Shown one piece after another: positions 18,261 to 25,190 of a stretch of DNA of 64,000 bases. This stretch comes from Rhizobium sp. Pop5 (GTDB lineage: Bacteria > Pseudomonadota > Alphaproteobacteria > Rhizobiales > Rhizobiaceae). Within the stretch, counting starts at the first letter, position 1, and each line of letters begins with the position of its first letter. The notes beneath the pieces are model-generated. The model was not told where the DNA came from, did no database searches, and was given only the letters and a program-made list of their open reading frames with translations. A program made the position numbers and the translations under genes. The stretch is from positions 3,180,001 through 3,244,000 of the forward strand of contig NZ_CP099399.1 in assembly GCF_024721175.1 (NCBI RefSeq), read 5' to 3'.

Positions 18261-19430
18261 CTAACCCTTCAACTCCCGCTCCACCAACGCCACCCAATAA
18301 GCCGCCCCATAACCAAGCGCCCCATCGTTGAAATCATAAGCCGTATTGTGATGCAGCGCCCCGTCCACCGCCGGGCCATTACCGAGCCAGACATAACAAC
18401 CCGGCGCATTCTGCGCGAAGAAGGCGAAATCGTCGCCTGCTGTCGACGGCGGGAAGCTCGTTCGCACTTTCTCGCCGAAGACAGCACCGGCCGCAACCAG
18501 CGCCCTCGCCATCGCGTCCGCATCGTTGACGACAGGCGGAATCCGACGCTCGAAATTATAGTCGACCGTTACGCCGTACATCGCAGCCGTTCCGCTGGCC
18601 AGCCGACCGATCTCCGTTTCCAGCTGGTCGCGGACACCAGGCGAATAGGCTCGTGCCGTCCCGCCGATCTCGGCCGTATCGGGGATGACGTTCAGCGCCT
18701 TGGGATCGCCCGCCCGCAGGAAACAGGCGCTGACGACGGCCGGCTGCAGTGGATCGACCACGCGCCCGACGATTGTTTGCAGCGATGACAGGAAAGTGGC
18801 AGCGGCCGTAATCGGATCGCGGCCGAGATGCGGCTTGGCGCCGTGCGTGCCGATGCCGCGAAAGTTGATGCGCCAGCTATCGGAGGAGGCAAGCTGTGGC
18901 CCTTCGACCACGGCGACCTCATCGACATCGAGCCCCGGCATATTGTGCAGGCCGTAGACCGCGTCACAGGGGAAAAGCTGAAACAGCCCCTCCTCCACCA
19001 TGCGTTTGGCTCCGCCGCGGCCCTCTTCCGCCGGCTGGAAAATGAAATGCACAATGCCGGAAAAAATCTGCGTCGCCGCCAGATGCCGCGCGGCGCCGAG
19101 CAGCATCGCCGTATGGCCGTCATGGCCGCAGGCATGCATCTTTCCAGGCACTGTCGACCTATAGGGCCGCTCCGCCATTTCAGGCATGGCGAGCGCATCC
19201 ATATCGGCCCTCAGCCCGATCCTACGCGTGCCATTGCCGACCTGCAGCGTGCCGACGACGCCGGTGCCGGCAAGCCCGCGATGCACGCTGATGCCGGCCT
19301 CCTCAAGAAGCCTGGCGACAATGCCGGCGGTCCGTTCCTCCTCGAAGCCGAGTTCCGGATGAGCGTGCAGATCGCGGCGCAAAGCGGTGAGGAACGGCAG
19401 ATCGTCCTTGATCCGGGCGGGAATGCTCAT
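18261..19430 (-). CDS. M20-family amidohydrolase (hippurate / N-acyl-amino-acid hydrolase type)
   Basis: 389 residues. Metal-site motifs of the M20D group are intact: MHACGHDGHTAM (Cys and His ligands), QPAEEGRGGA (catalytic Glu pair) and a late AGDDFAFF segment. Family members release amino acids from N-acyl or N-aroyl conjugates such as hippurate or indole-acetyl amino acids. The gene is 106 bases downstream of tctA on the same strand, with a GGCGCC-stem hairpin at 19472-19492 in between, so it may be expressed with the transporter and act on its cargo; that link is inference. Confidence 0.88.
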   Translation of the reverse strand: MSIPARIKDDLPFLTALRRDLHAHPELGFEEERTAGIVARLLEEAGISVHRGLAGTGVVGTLQVGNGTRRIGLRADMDALAMPEMAERPYRSTVPGKMHACGHDGHTAMLLGAARHLAATQIFSGIVHFIFQPAEEGRGGAKRMVEEGLFQLFPCDAVYGLHNMPGLDVDEVAVVEGPQLASSDSWRINFRGIGTHGAKPHLGRDPITAAATFLSSLQTIVGRVVDPLQPAVVSACFLRAGDPKALNVIPDTAEIGGTARAYSPGVRDQLETEIGRLASGTAAMYGVTVDYNFERRIPPVVNDADAMARALVAAGAVFGEKVRTSFPPSTAGDDFAFFAQNAPGCYVWLGNGPAVDGALHHNTAYDFNDGALGYGAAYWVALVERELKG

Positions 19431-19536
19431 CGGGAAATGCTCATGGGGCCTGGATATCCCTTCATGCGAGACGGGCGCCCGAACGGCGCCCGCTGAGATG
19501 ATCTCTTGTTCATCAAACAGCCTCCGAGTTCAACCC

Positions 19537-21045
19537 TCAAGCCTCTTCGACGAAGACCTCCTCGCGCTTCTTCCTGACGCTCGGCAGGAAGACAACGATG
19601 AGCACGGCGAGCGCGATCGCCAGAAGCGTGGCGCTGATCGGCCGAGTGATGAAGGTGCTGGGATCGCCGCGCGACAAGATCATGGCGCGCCTGAGGTTCT
19701 CCTCCAGCAAAGGCCCGAGCACGAAGCCGAGCAGCAGCGGCGCAGGCTCGCAGCGAAGCTTCGCCAGCACGTAGCCGATGAGGCCGAAGAAGGCGACGGC
19801 ATAGAGGTCGTAGACATTGGAATTGACGCTGTAGACCCCGATCGAGCAGAAGGCCATGATGACGGGGAAGAGCACGTAATAAGGCACGGTCAGCAGCTTC
19901 ACCCACAGGCCGATCAGCGGTAGGTTGAGGATGACGAGCATCAGATTGCCGATCCACATCGAGGCGATGATGCCCCAGAACAAGGCCGGCTGCTCGGTAG
20001 CGACGTTTGGTCCCGGGACGATGCCCTGGATGATCATCGCGCCAATCATCAGCGCCATGACGGGATTGGCCGGGATGCCGAGCGTCAGGAGCGGAATGAA
20101 CGAGGTCTGCGCCCCGGCATTATTGGCCGATTCCGGCCCCGCCACGCCGGCAACCGCGCCTTGGCCGAACTCCTCCGGCGTCTTCGACATGCGCTTCTCC
20201 ACCGTATAGGAAGCGAAGGAAGCAAGGATCGCCCCGCCGCCCGGCAGGATGCCGAGCGCCGAACCGATTGCCGTGCCGCGGATGATCGGCGCGATCATCT
20301 CCCTGAATTCCTGACGGGAGGGCAGGAGGCCGGACACCTTGGCCATCAGCACCGCGCGTGTCGACTCGCCCTCGAGGTTGCGCAGGATTTCCGCCACGCC
20401 GAAGACACCGACGGCGAGCGCCACGAAGTTCAGCCCGTCCGCATATTCACGGATGCCGAGCGTAAAGCGGGGCGTGCCGGTATAGATATCGGTGCCGACA
20501 AGGCCGAGCAGCAGCCCGAGCGCCACCATCGCCAAAGCCTTGACCACCGAACCATGCGCGAGCGCGATCGAGGACACGAGGCCGACAATCATCAGCGAGA
20601 AATATTCGGCCGATCCGAATTGCAGCGCGATAGCGGTCAGCGGCGGCGCAAAGATCGCCACGAGGAAGGTGGAGACCGTGCCGGCGAAGAAAGAACCGAG
20701 GGCTGCGATCGCCAGAGCCGCACCCGCCCTGCCTTTGCGCGCCATCTGGTAGCCGTCGATCGCGGTGACGGCGGAAGAGGATTCGCCCGGCATATTGATG
20801 AGGATCGCCGTCGTCGAGCCGCCATATTGCGCGCCGTAATAGATGCCGGCGAGCATGATCAGCGAGGAAACCGGCTCGAGCTGGAAGGTGATCGGCAGAA
20901 GCATGGCGATCGTCGCCGTGGCGCCGATGCCGGGCAGCACCCCGATCAGCGTGCCGAGCAGCACGCCGATCAGGCAGAAGAGAAGGTTGTCGAGCGTCGC
21001 CGCCGTGGCGAAGCCGAGCGCGAGGTTGCTGAAAAGATCCACCAT
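19537..21045 (-). CDS. tctA: Tripartite tricarboxylate transporter, large membrane subunit TctA
   Basis: 502 residues with about 11-12 membrane segments. Both TctA signature regions are present: LIGVLPGIGATATIAMLLP near the N terminus and the ILPGGGAILASF ... GVAGPESANNAGAQTSFIP stretch in the middle. It is the transport channel of a secondary carrier that takes its ligand from TctC. The gene sits six bases after tctB, a clear operon. TctABC systems carry citrate, tartrate, aromatic acids and other organic acids; specificity is unknown. Confidence 0.93.
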   Translation of the reverse strand: MVDLFSNLALGFATAATLDNLLFCLIGVLLGTLIGVLPGIGATATIAMLLPITFQLEPVSSLIMLAGIYYGAQYGGSTTAILINMPGESSSAVTAIDGYQMARKGRAGAALAIAALGSFFAGTVSTFLVAIFAPPLTAIALQFGSAEYFSLMIVGLVSSIALAHGSVVKALAMVALGLLLGLVGTDIYTGTPRFTLGIREYADGLNFVALAVGVFGVAEILRNLEGESTRAVLMAKVSGLLPSRQEFREMIAPIIRGTAIGSALGILPGGGAILASFASYTVEKRMSKTPEEFGQGAVAGVAGPESANNAGAQTSFIPLLTLGIPANPVMALMIGAMIIQGIVPGPNVATEQPALFWGIIASMWIGNLMLVILNLPLIGLWVKLLTVPYYVLFPVIMAFCSIGVYSVNSNVYDLYAVAFFGLIGYVLAKLRCEPAPLLLGFVLGPLLEENLRRAMILSRGDPSTFITRPISATLLAIALAVLIVVFLPSVRKKREEVFVEEA

Positions 21046-21051
21046 CGCCTC

Positions 21052-21513
21052 CTAGAACCGGACCCAGGGGCCGAAGCGTTCGAATGGCAGCCCGAGCCCA
21101 TAACTGAAAACGGCGACCGAAAAGATCGTCAGCAGCAGCGAGAGGATGACCGCGAACACCACATTCATCTTGCGCGACGCGAAACAGGCGATGAAGGCGG
21201 TGAAAAACAGCGCCGGCGCAAATCCAAGCCCCCGCACCGTCAGACCGAAGAAGACGGGGGCCGGCAGGATGAAGAACATGCCGCGCCAGGCGAAGGGATC
21301 GACCGGCTCCCCCTCGACGCGCAGCGCCTGAACGAAGATGATCGCGCCGAGAAGTATCAGCGCGCAGGCAAGGATGAACGGGAAATAGCCGGGGCCCATG
21401 CGCAACGCCGTGCCGAGATCGAGCCCCAGCGACTGGAAAGCGAAGAAAGCGCCGGTCGCGACGAAAAGCGCGCCGCAGATCGCATTGGTCCTATCGAAAC
21501 TGATGGATTTCAT
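21052..21513 (-). CDS. tctB: Tripartite tricarboxylate transporter, small membrane subunit TctB
   Basis: 153 residues from ATG 21513, which follows AGGAGA at the right distance; the longer open frame upstream runs through a repeat element and was rejected. Four hydrophobic segments, as in TctB (small subunit of TTT carriers, poorly conserved in sequence). Evidence is mainly size, topology (start at MKSISFDRTNAICG) and its position between tctC and tctA. Overall order tctC-tctB-tctA is the usual one. Confidence 0.88.
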   Translation of the reverse strand: MKSISFDRTNAICGALFVATGAFFAFQSLGLDLGTALRMGPGYFPFILACALILLGAIIFVQALRVEGEPVDPFAWRGMFFILPAPVFFGLTVRGLGFAPALFFTAFIACFASRKMNVVFAVILSLLLTIFSVAVFSYGLGLPFERFGPWVRF

Positions 21514-21554
21514 GGTGTCTCCTGGGTTTGGAGATGGTTGATGTCGTGTCGTGG

Positions 21555-21712
21555 CGCCCCTCGTCCGCCCTGCCGGGCACTTTCTCCCCGAGGGGAGAGG
21601 AAGACTCGCGGCATGCTCTTCCCGTCTTTCGACAGCGACGACGTTGCGGCGGATGCAGCCTACACATGGGACGTCCGCTCTCCCCAGCGGGGAGAGGGTA
21701 GGGTGAAGGGCT
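21555..21712. repeat. Intergenic inverted-repeat element, second member of the family at 18098
   Basis: GCCCCTCGTCCGCCCTG ... TTTCTCCCCGAGGGGAGA at the left, CTCTCCCCAGCGGGGAGAG ... TGAAGGGCTC at the right. The left third aligns base for base with the left part of the 18098-18249 element, with variable central sequence. It separates tctC from tctB and could give a processing or attenuation point inside the operon. Confidence 0.65.
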
Positions 21713-21730
21713 CCTGGCACACCCTCAAGA

Positions 21731-22714
21731 TTAGTCGGCATATTCGCCGGCAGCCTCGATCACCGGCTTCCAGCGGGCGATCTCGCTTTCCAGCTTGGCC
21801 TTGAGCGCAGCCGGCGTCGCATCAGCGTCGGACGAAGGTGCGGTGCCGAGTTCGGCGAAGCGGGCGCCGACATTCGGGTCCTTCAGCGCCACCTGCAGCG
21901 ACTTCGACAGGCGTTCGTTGATCGCGGCCGGCGTGCCCTTCGGCGTGTAGATGCCGTGCCAGATGCCGACTTCGAAGCCCGGCAGACCGGCTTCGACGGC
22001 CGTCGGAATATCCTTCATGACGTCGAGCCGCTTGGGCGAGGTCACCGCATAGGCCTTGATCGTGCCGCCCTGTATCTGTTTCGTCGTGTTGGTGGTCTGG
22101 TCGCACATGATATCGACCTGGCCGCCGAGCAGATCGGTCATGGCGGGACCGGTCCCCTTGTAGGGAACAGTCGTCAGCGGCGCCTGGATGGCGCTCATGA
22201 ACATCATGCCGCAGAGATGCGAGGCCGCGCCGATGCCGGCATTGGCGACCGTCACCTTGTCCTTGTTGGCCTTGACATAGTCGATCAGCCCCTTGAGGTC
22301 GACCGGCTCGAAGTCCTTGCGTGCGACGATCGTCATCGGCACCTCGGTGACGAGGCCGACATAATCAAAGGCCCCAAGCGTGTCGTAGGCGAGCTTGCGG
22401 TAGAGCGTGGCGCTGGTCGCCATGCCGATATGGTGCAGCAGGATCGTGTAGCCGTCGGGATCGGCGCTCGCCACGCGGCCGGCGCCGAGCGTGCCGCCGG
22501 CGCCGCCGACATTTTCAACGACGATCTGCTGGCCGAGATCCTTGGACATTGATTCGGCGACAAGACGCGCAACGGTATCGGTCGGGCCGCCCGCGGCAAA
22601 AGGCACGACCATGGTGATGGTGCGCTCGGGATAGGTCTGCGCCGAAGCGACGCCGGCGAGAAGAGAGACCGCAGCAGCCGCGGTCAGGCCGAGCATGGCC
22701 TTCAGGATTTTCAT
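21731..22714 (-). CDS. tctC: Tripartite tricarboxylate transporter substrate-binding protein TctC
   Basis: 327 residues from ATG 22714 with an excellent GGAGGAAACG before it; upstream in-frame codons were rejected. Signal peptide ends GVASA-QTYPE. The mature chain starts YPERTITMVVPFAAGGPTD, the hallmark of Bug/TctC extracytoplasmic receptors, in which the AAGG loop contacts the carboxylate of the ligand. It delivers the ligand to TctBA in the inner membrane. First gene of the operon; about 200 bases of leader separate it from the SRPBCC gene. Confidence 0.93.
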   Translation of the reverse strand: MKILKAMLGLTAAAAVSLLAGVASAQTYPERTITMVVPFAAGGPTDTVARLVAESMSKDLGQQIVVENVGGAGGTLGAGRVASADPDGYTILLHHIGMATSATLYRKLAYDTLGAFDYVGLVTEVPMTIVARKDFEPVDLKGLIDYVKANKDKVTVANAGIGAASHLCGMMFMSAIQAPLTTVPYKGTGPAMTDLLGGQVDIMCDQTTNTTKQIQGGTIKAYAVTSPKRLDVMKDIPTAVEAGLPGFEVGIWHGIYTPKGTPAAINERLSKSLQVALKDPNVGARFAELGTAPSSDADATPAALKAKLESEIARWKPVIEAAGEYAD

Positions 22715-22881
22715 CGTTTCCTCCCTGATGAAACAAGCGAGCCCACCGACGCATCCTCTGCGCCGGGGATCACCTATCTGCCGCCGGGAAAAATCGAACC
22801 GCAATCATCCCCGCCGCTTTCGAAAGACGATTCTGCGAGGATAAGATGCAGCATGGGTCGATTTGGAAACAAACGGCGGAT

Positions 22882-22907
22882 GCGATGGGTGGAAATCCAC
22901 CCATCGC
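22882..22907 (-). terminator. Strong hairpin after the ArsR-SRPBCC operon
   Basis: GCGATGGGTGG (22882-22892) and CCACCCATCGC (22897-22907) form an 11-bp perfect stem with a four-base loop, 14 bases beyond the SRPBCC stop on the minus strand. There is no clean T run after it, so it may be a terminator or a 3' RNA stabiliser. Confidence 0.55.
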
Positions 22908-22921
22908 TGACGGCAACTGCC

Positions 22922-23371
22922 TTATTTCTTGGGCGGCAGCACCACTTCGCCGGTCTCGATCAGCGATTTGAGGTTGGAGAGAATGCGCGGCCAGCCGCCG
23001 GACACGGCATTAATGAGCTTGGAATTCTCGACTTCGATAGAGTGCGTGACCGTCAGCTTGGTGGCTGTCTCAGTCACCGGCTCGATCTCCATCACGCATC
23101 GCGAATAACCTTCGGCCTTCAACTCCGGCATGAACTCGTTCTGCCACTTCAGCACCAGCCGTTTCGGCGGGTCGCATTCCAGGATTTCACCGGTATCGGC
23201 GACCGATCCGTCCTCGAACAGAAGTCTCCAGGCCGCGCCCGCCTTCCATTCGGTCTCGAAATGCGCGCCGAGCCAGAATTTTTTCATGAATTCCGCCGTC
23301 GTCAACGCCGCCCAGAGCTGGTCCGGGGTCGTGCGGATAAAGGTGACGTAGTTATATGTACTGCCAGCCAT
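22922..23371 (-). CDS. SRPBCC (AHSA1/START-like) domain protein
   Basis: 149 residues from ATG 23371, preceded by AAGGAG. The fold is recognised from TTPDQLWAALTTAEFMKKFW, then an EFETEWKAG-type strand and the late RILSNLKSLIETGEV helix. SRPBCC proteins have a deep hydrophobic cavity for small ligands. It follows the ArsR gene by 48 bases and is its probable operon partner, as in many proteobacterial ArsR-AHSA1 pairs whose function is unclear. A second such pair is at 47333-48186. Confidence 0.85.
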   Translation of the reverse strand: MAGSTYNYVTFIRTTPDQLWAALTTAEFMKKFWLGAHFETEWKAGAAWRLLFEDGSVADTGEILECDPPKRLVLKWQNEFMPELKAEGYSRCVMEIEPVTETATKLTVTHSIEVENSKLINAVSGGWPRILSNLKSLIETGEVVLPPKK

Positions 23372-23419
23372 GATGATGCTCCTTTTGGCCAAGTGTCAGT
23401 ACTCCCGATGGCAGGGCCG

Positions 23420-23743
23420 TCAGTTGCGGCCCTTGCCTTCGAGGGTTTCCTTCAGGTCGGCCAGCGCATTCAGCCGCTGCCGCTCGAACTTGCTGATCCA
23501 GCGCTGCGCGATCGCGTTGATCGGCACCGGATTGATGAAATGCAGCTTCTCCCGGCCCCGGCGCTCGGATGAAACCAGATTAGCCTCCTCCAGGATCGTA
23601 ACATGCTTCGCCACCGCCTGGCGTGTCATGGCAAGTCCCTGGCAGAGTTCGCCCAGCGTCTGGCCGTTCCTGGCATGCAGCCGGTCCAGCAATTGCCGTC
23701 GGCTCGCATCCGCCAGAGCCCGGAAAACCACATCATCATCCAT
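23420..23743 (-). CDS. ArsR/SmtB-family helix-turn-helix regulator
   Basis: 107 residues if started at ATG 23743 (MDDDVVFRALADASRR). The winged helix is recognised from FRALADASRRQLLDRL and GLAMTRQAVAKHVTILEEANLV, then the KLHFINPVPI wing. No Cys/His metal cluster is seen, so it is one of the non-metal ArsR members paired with an SRPBCC protein. The alternative ATG at 23760 would put the operator site inside the coding region. Promoter and two operator-like palindromes lie directly upstream. Confidence 0.88.
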   Translation of the reverse strand: MDDDVVFRALADASRRQLLDRLHARNGQTLGELCQGLAMTRQAVAKHVTILEEANLVSSERRGREKLHFINPVPINAIAQRWISKFERQRLNALADLKETLEGKGRN

Positions 23744-23753
23744 GTCTTTATAT

Positions 23754-23810
23754 GGAACCATCTGGTTGCCTGTTATGCTCCTTATAGGCAACCAAATGGT
23801 TGCATGTCAA
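23754..23810 (-). promoter_or_regulatory. Promoter with two operator palindromes for the ArsR-SRPBCC operon
   Basis: Reading the minus strand: -35 TTGACA (23810-23805), an 18-base spacer, -10 TATAAG (23786-23781). The spacer is almost entirely the dyad GCAACCATTTGGTTGC (centre 23795.5). A second copy, AACCAGATGGTT, is at 23756-23767 just after the expected start site. Both share AACCA-N2-TGGTT and their centres are 34 bases apart. This layout predicts tight autorepression by the ArsR protein. Confidence 0.8.
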
Positions 23811-23855
23811 GCCAAGAATACGATCTGAAAAGCACGCTCCTTCCCCAAAAAGGAC

Positions 23856-25190
23856 TCAGCTTTCGGTAGTCAGCATCCGCTTGTCGAGGCCGTATTTCTG
23901 CATTTTTTCATAGAGGGTCTTGCGGGAGATGCCGAGCGACTCATAGACCGGCCTCAGGCTGCCGCCATGCGCCACCAGCGCGCTGGCGATCACCCCTCGC
24001 TCGAATTCGGCGACGCGTTCGGCGAGACCGGTCGCGTCCTCGGCCTGCCGCCCGCCATTGTCGAGACCGAGAACCACGCGGTCGGCGGCGTTCCTCAGTT
24101 CCCGCACATTGCCGGGCCAGTCGCGCTGGGCGATGTCGGAGATCACCTCCGGCGGCACGGCCGCCTCGTCGCGGCCGTAGCGGGCGGCCGCTTCCCGCAC
24201 CAGCTGCAGGAAAAGCAGCGGAATATCAGCCCGCCGCTGCGACAGCGACGGCACGTGCAGCGTCGCGACGTTCAGCCGGTAGAGAAGATCGGCGCGGAAG
24301 CGGCCAGCGGTTACTTCCGCCTCGAGATCCACTTTGCTCGTGGCGATGAAGCGCACGTCGAGCGACACGACCTCGTTCGATCCAAGCCTTGTTATCACCC
24401 GCTCCTGCAGCACCCGCAGAAACTTCGCCTGCAAATCGAAGGGCATCGAGCCGATCTCGTCGAGCAGGATGGTGCCGCCGCGGCCATGCTCGAATTTTCC
24501 GTAACGCGGCCGGACCGCGCCGGGAAAGGCGCCGGCTTCATGGCCGAAGAGTTCGCTCTCGATCAGGTTCGCCGGCAGCGCCGCGCAATTGATCGCGATG
24601 AACGGCCGGCTCGCCCGGGCACTGATATCGTGAAGCGCGCGCGCCACCACTTCTTTGCCCGCCCCGGTCTCGCCGACGATGAGCGTATCGGCATCGCTGG
24701 CACCGATCGCTCGGATGCGGTAGCGCAGGTCCACCATCACCTGCGTGCGCCCCGGCAGCCGCGCCTCGATGTCGTCGCGTTTCCCGGCGACCGCCTTCAG
24801 CAGCCGGTTTTCGAGCACGAGCCCGCGCCGCTCCATCGCCCGGCGGATGACACCGGCGAGCATTTCAGGCGTGAACGGTTTCTCGATGAAATCATAGGCG
24901 CCTTCGCGCATCGCCTTCACCGCCAGTTGCACGTCGCCATGGCCGGTCACGAGGATGACCGGTACTTCGGGATCAATCTCGCGGATCTTTTGCATCAACG
25001 TCATGCCATCAACGCCGGGCATGCGGATATCGCTGACGACGACGCCGGGAAAGCTGTAGCCGATCAGCTCGAGCACATGGTCGCCGTTCGAAAAGGTCTC
25101 GACGCTGAAACCGGAGAGTTCCAGCGCCTGCGCGGTCGAGCGGCGCAGTTCCTCCTCGTCGTCAACAAGCAGGATCTTCGCATCGTTCAT
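23856..25190 (-). CDS. dctD: Sigma-54-dependent response regulator, DctD-like
   Basis: 444 residues: receiver domain (about 4-118, phospho-acceptor Asp54 in VSDIRMPG), AAA+ domain with Walker A GETGAGKE and Walker B GGTILLDEIG, and a C-terminal Fis-type helix-turn-helix (VYESLGISRKTLYEKM). The sigma-54 contact loop reads GAFPGA where most activators have GAFTGA. It overlaps the sensor kinase gene by four bases. DctD activates C4-dicarboxylate transport (dctA) in rhizobia, but dctA is not next to it here, so the target may differ. Confidence 0.88.
   Translation of the reverse strand: MNDAKILLVDDEEELRRSTAQALELSGFSVETFSNGDHVLELIGYSFPGVVVSDIRMPGVDGMTLMQKIREIDPEVPVILVTGHGDVQLAVKAMREGAYDFIEKPFTPEMLAGVIRRAMERRGLVLENRLLKAVAGKRDDIEARLPGRTQVMVDLRYRIRAIGASDADTLIVGETGAGKEVVARALHDISARASRPFIAINCAALPANLIESELFGHEAGAFPGAVRPRYGKFEHGRGGTILLDEIGSMPFDLQAKFLRVLQERVITRLGSNEVVSLDVRFIATSKVDLEAEVTAGRFRADLLYRLNVATLHVPSLSQRRADIPLLFLQLVREAAARYGRDEAAVPPEVISDIAQRDWPGNVRELRNAADRVVLGLDNGGRQAEDATGLAERVAEFERGVIASALVAHGGSLRPVYESLGISRKTLYEKMQKYGLDKRMLTTES

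Noticed and set aside
20161..21804. 547-codon open frame on the plus strand across tctA and tctB
   Set aside because: It is antisense to clear transporter genes, is almost entirely Arg, Asp, Glu, Gln and His, and has no domain; typical of GC-rich antisense frames.
22714..22922. Sigma-54 promoter for tctC under DctD control
   Set aside because: The best GG/GC pair (GGCGG...TTGC) has the wrong spacing by one base and a poor match; not supported.
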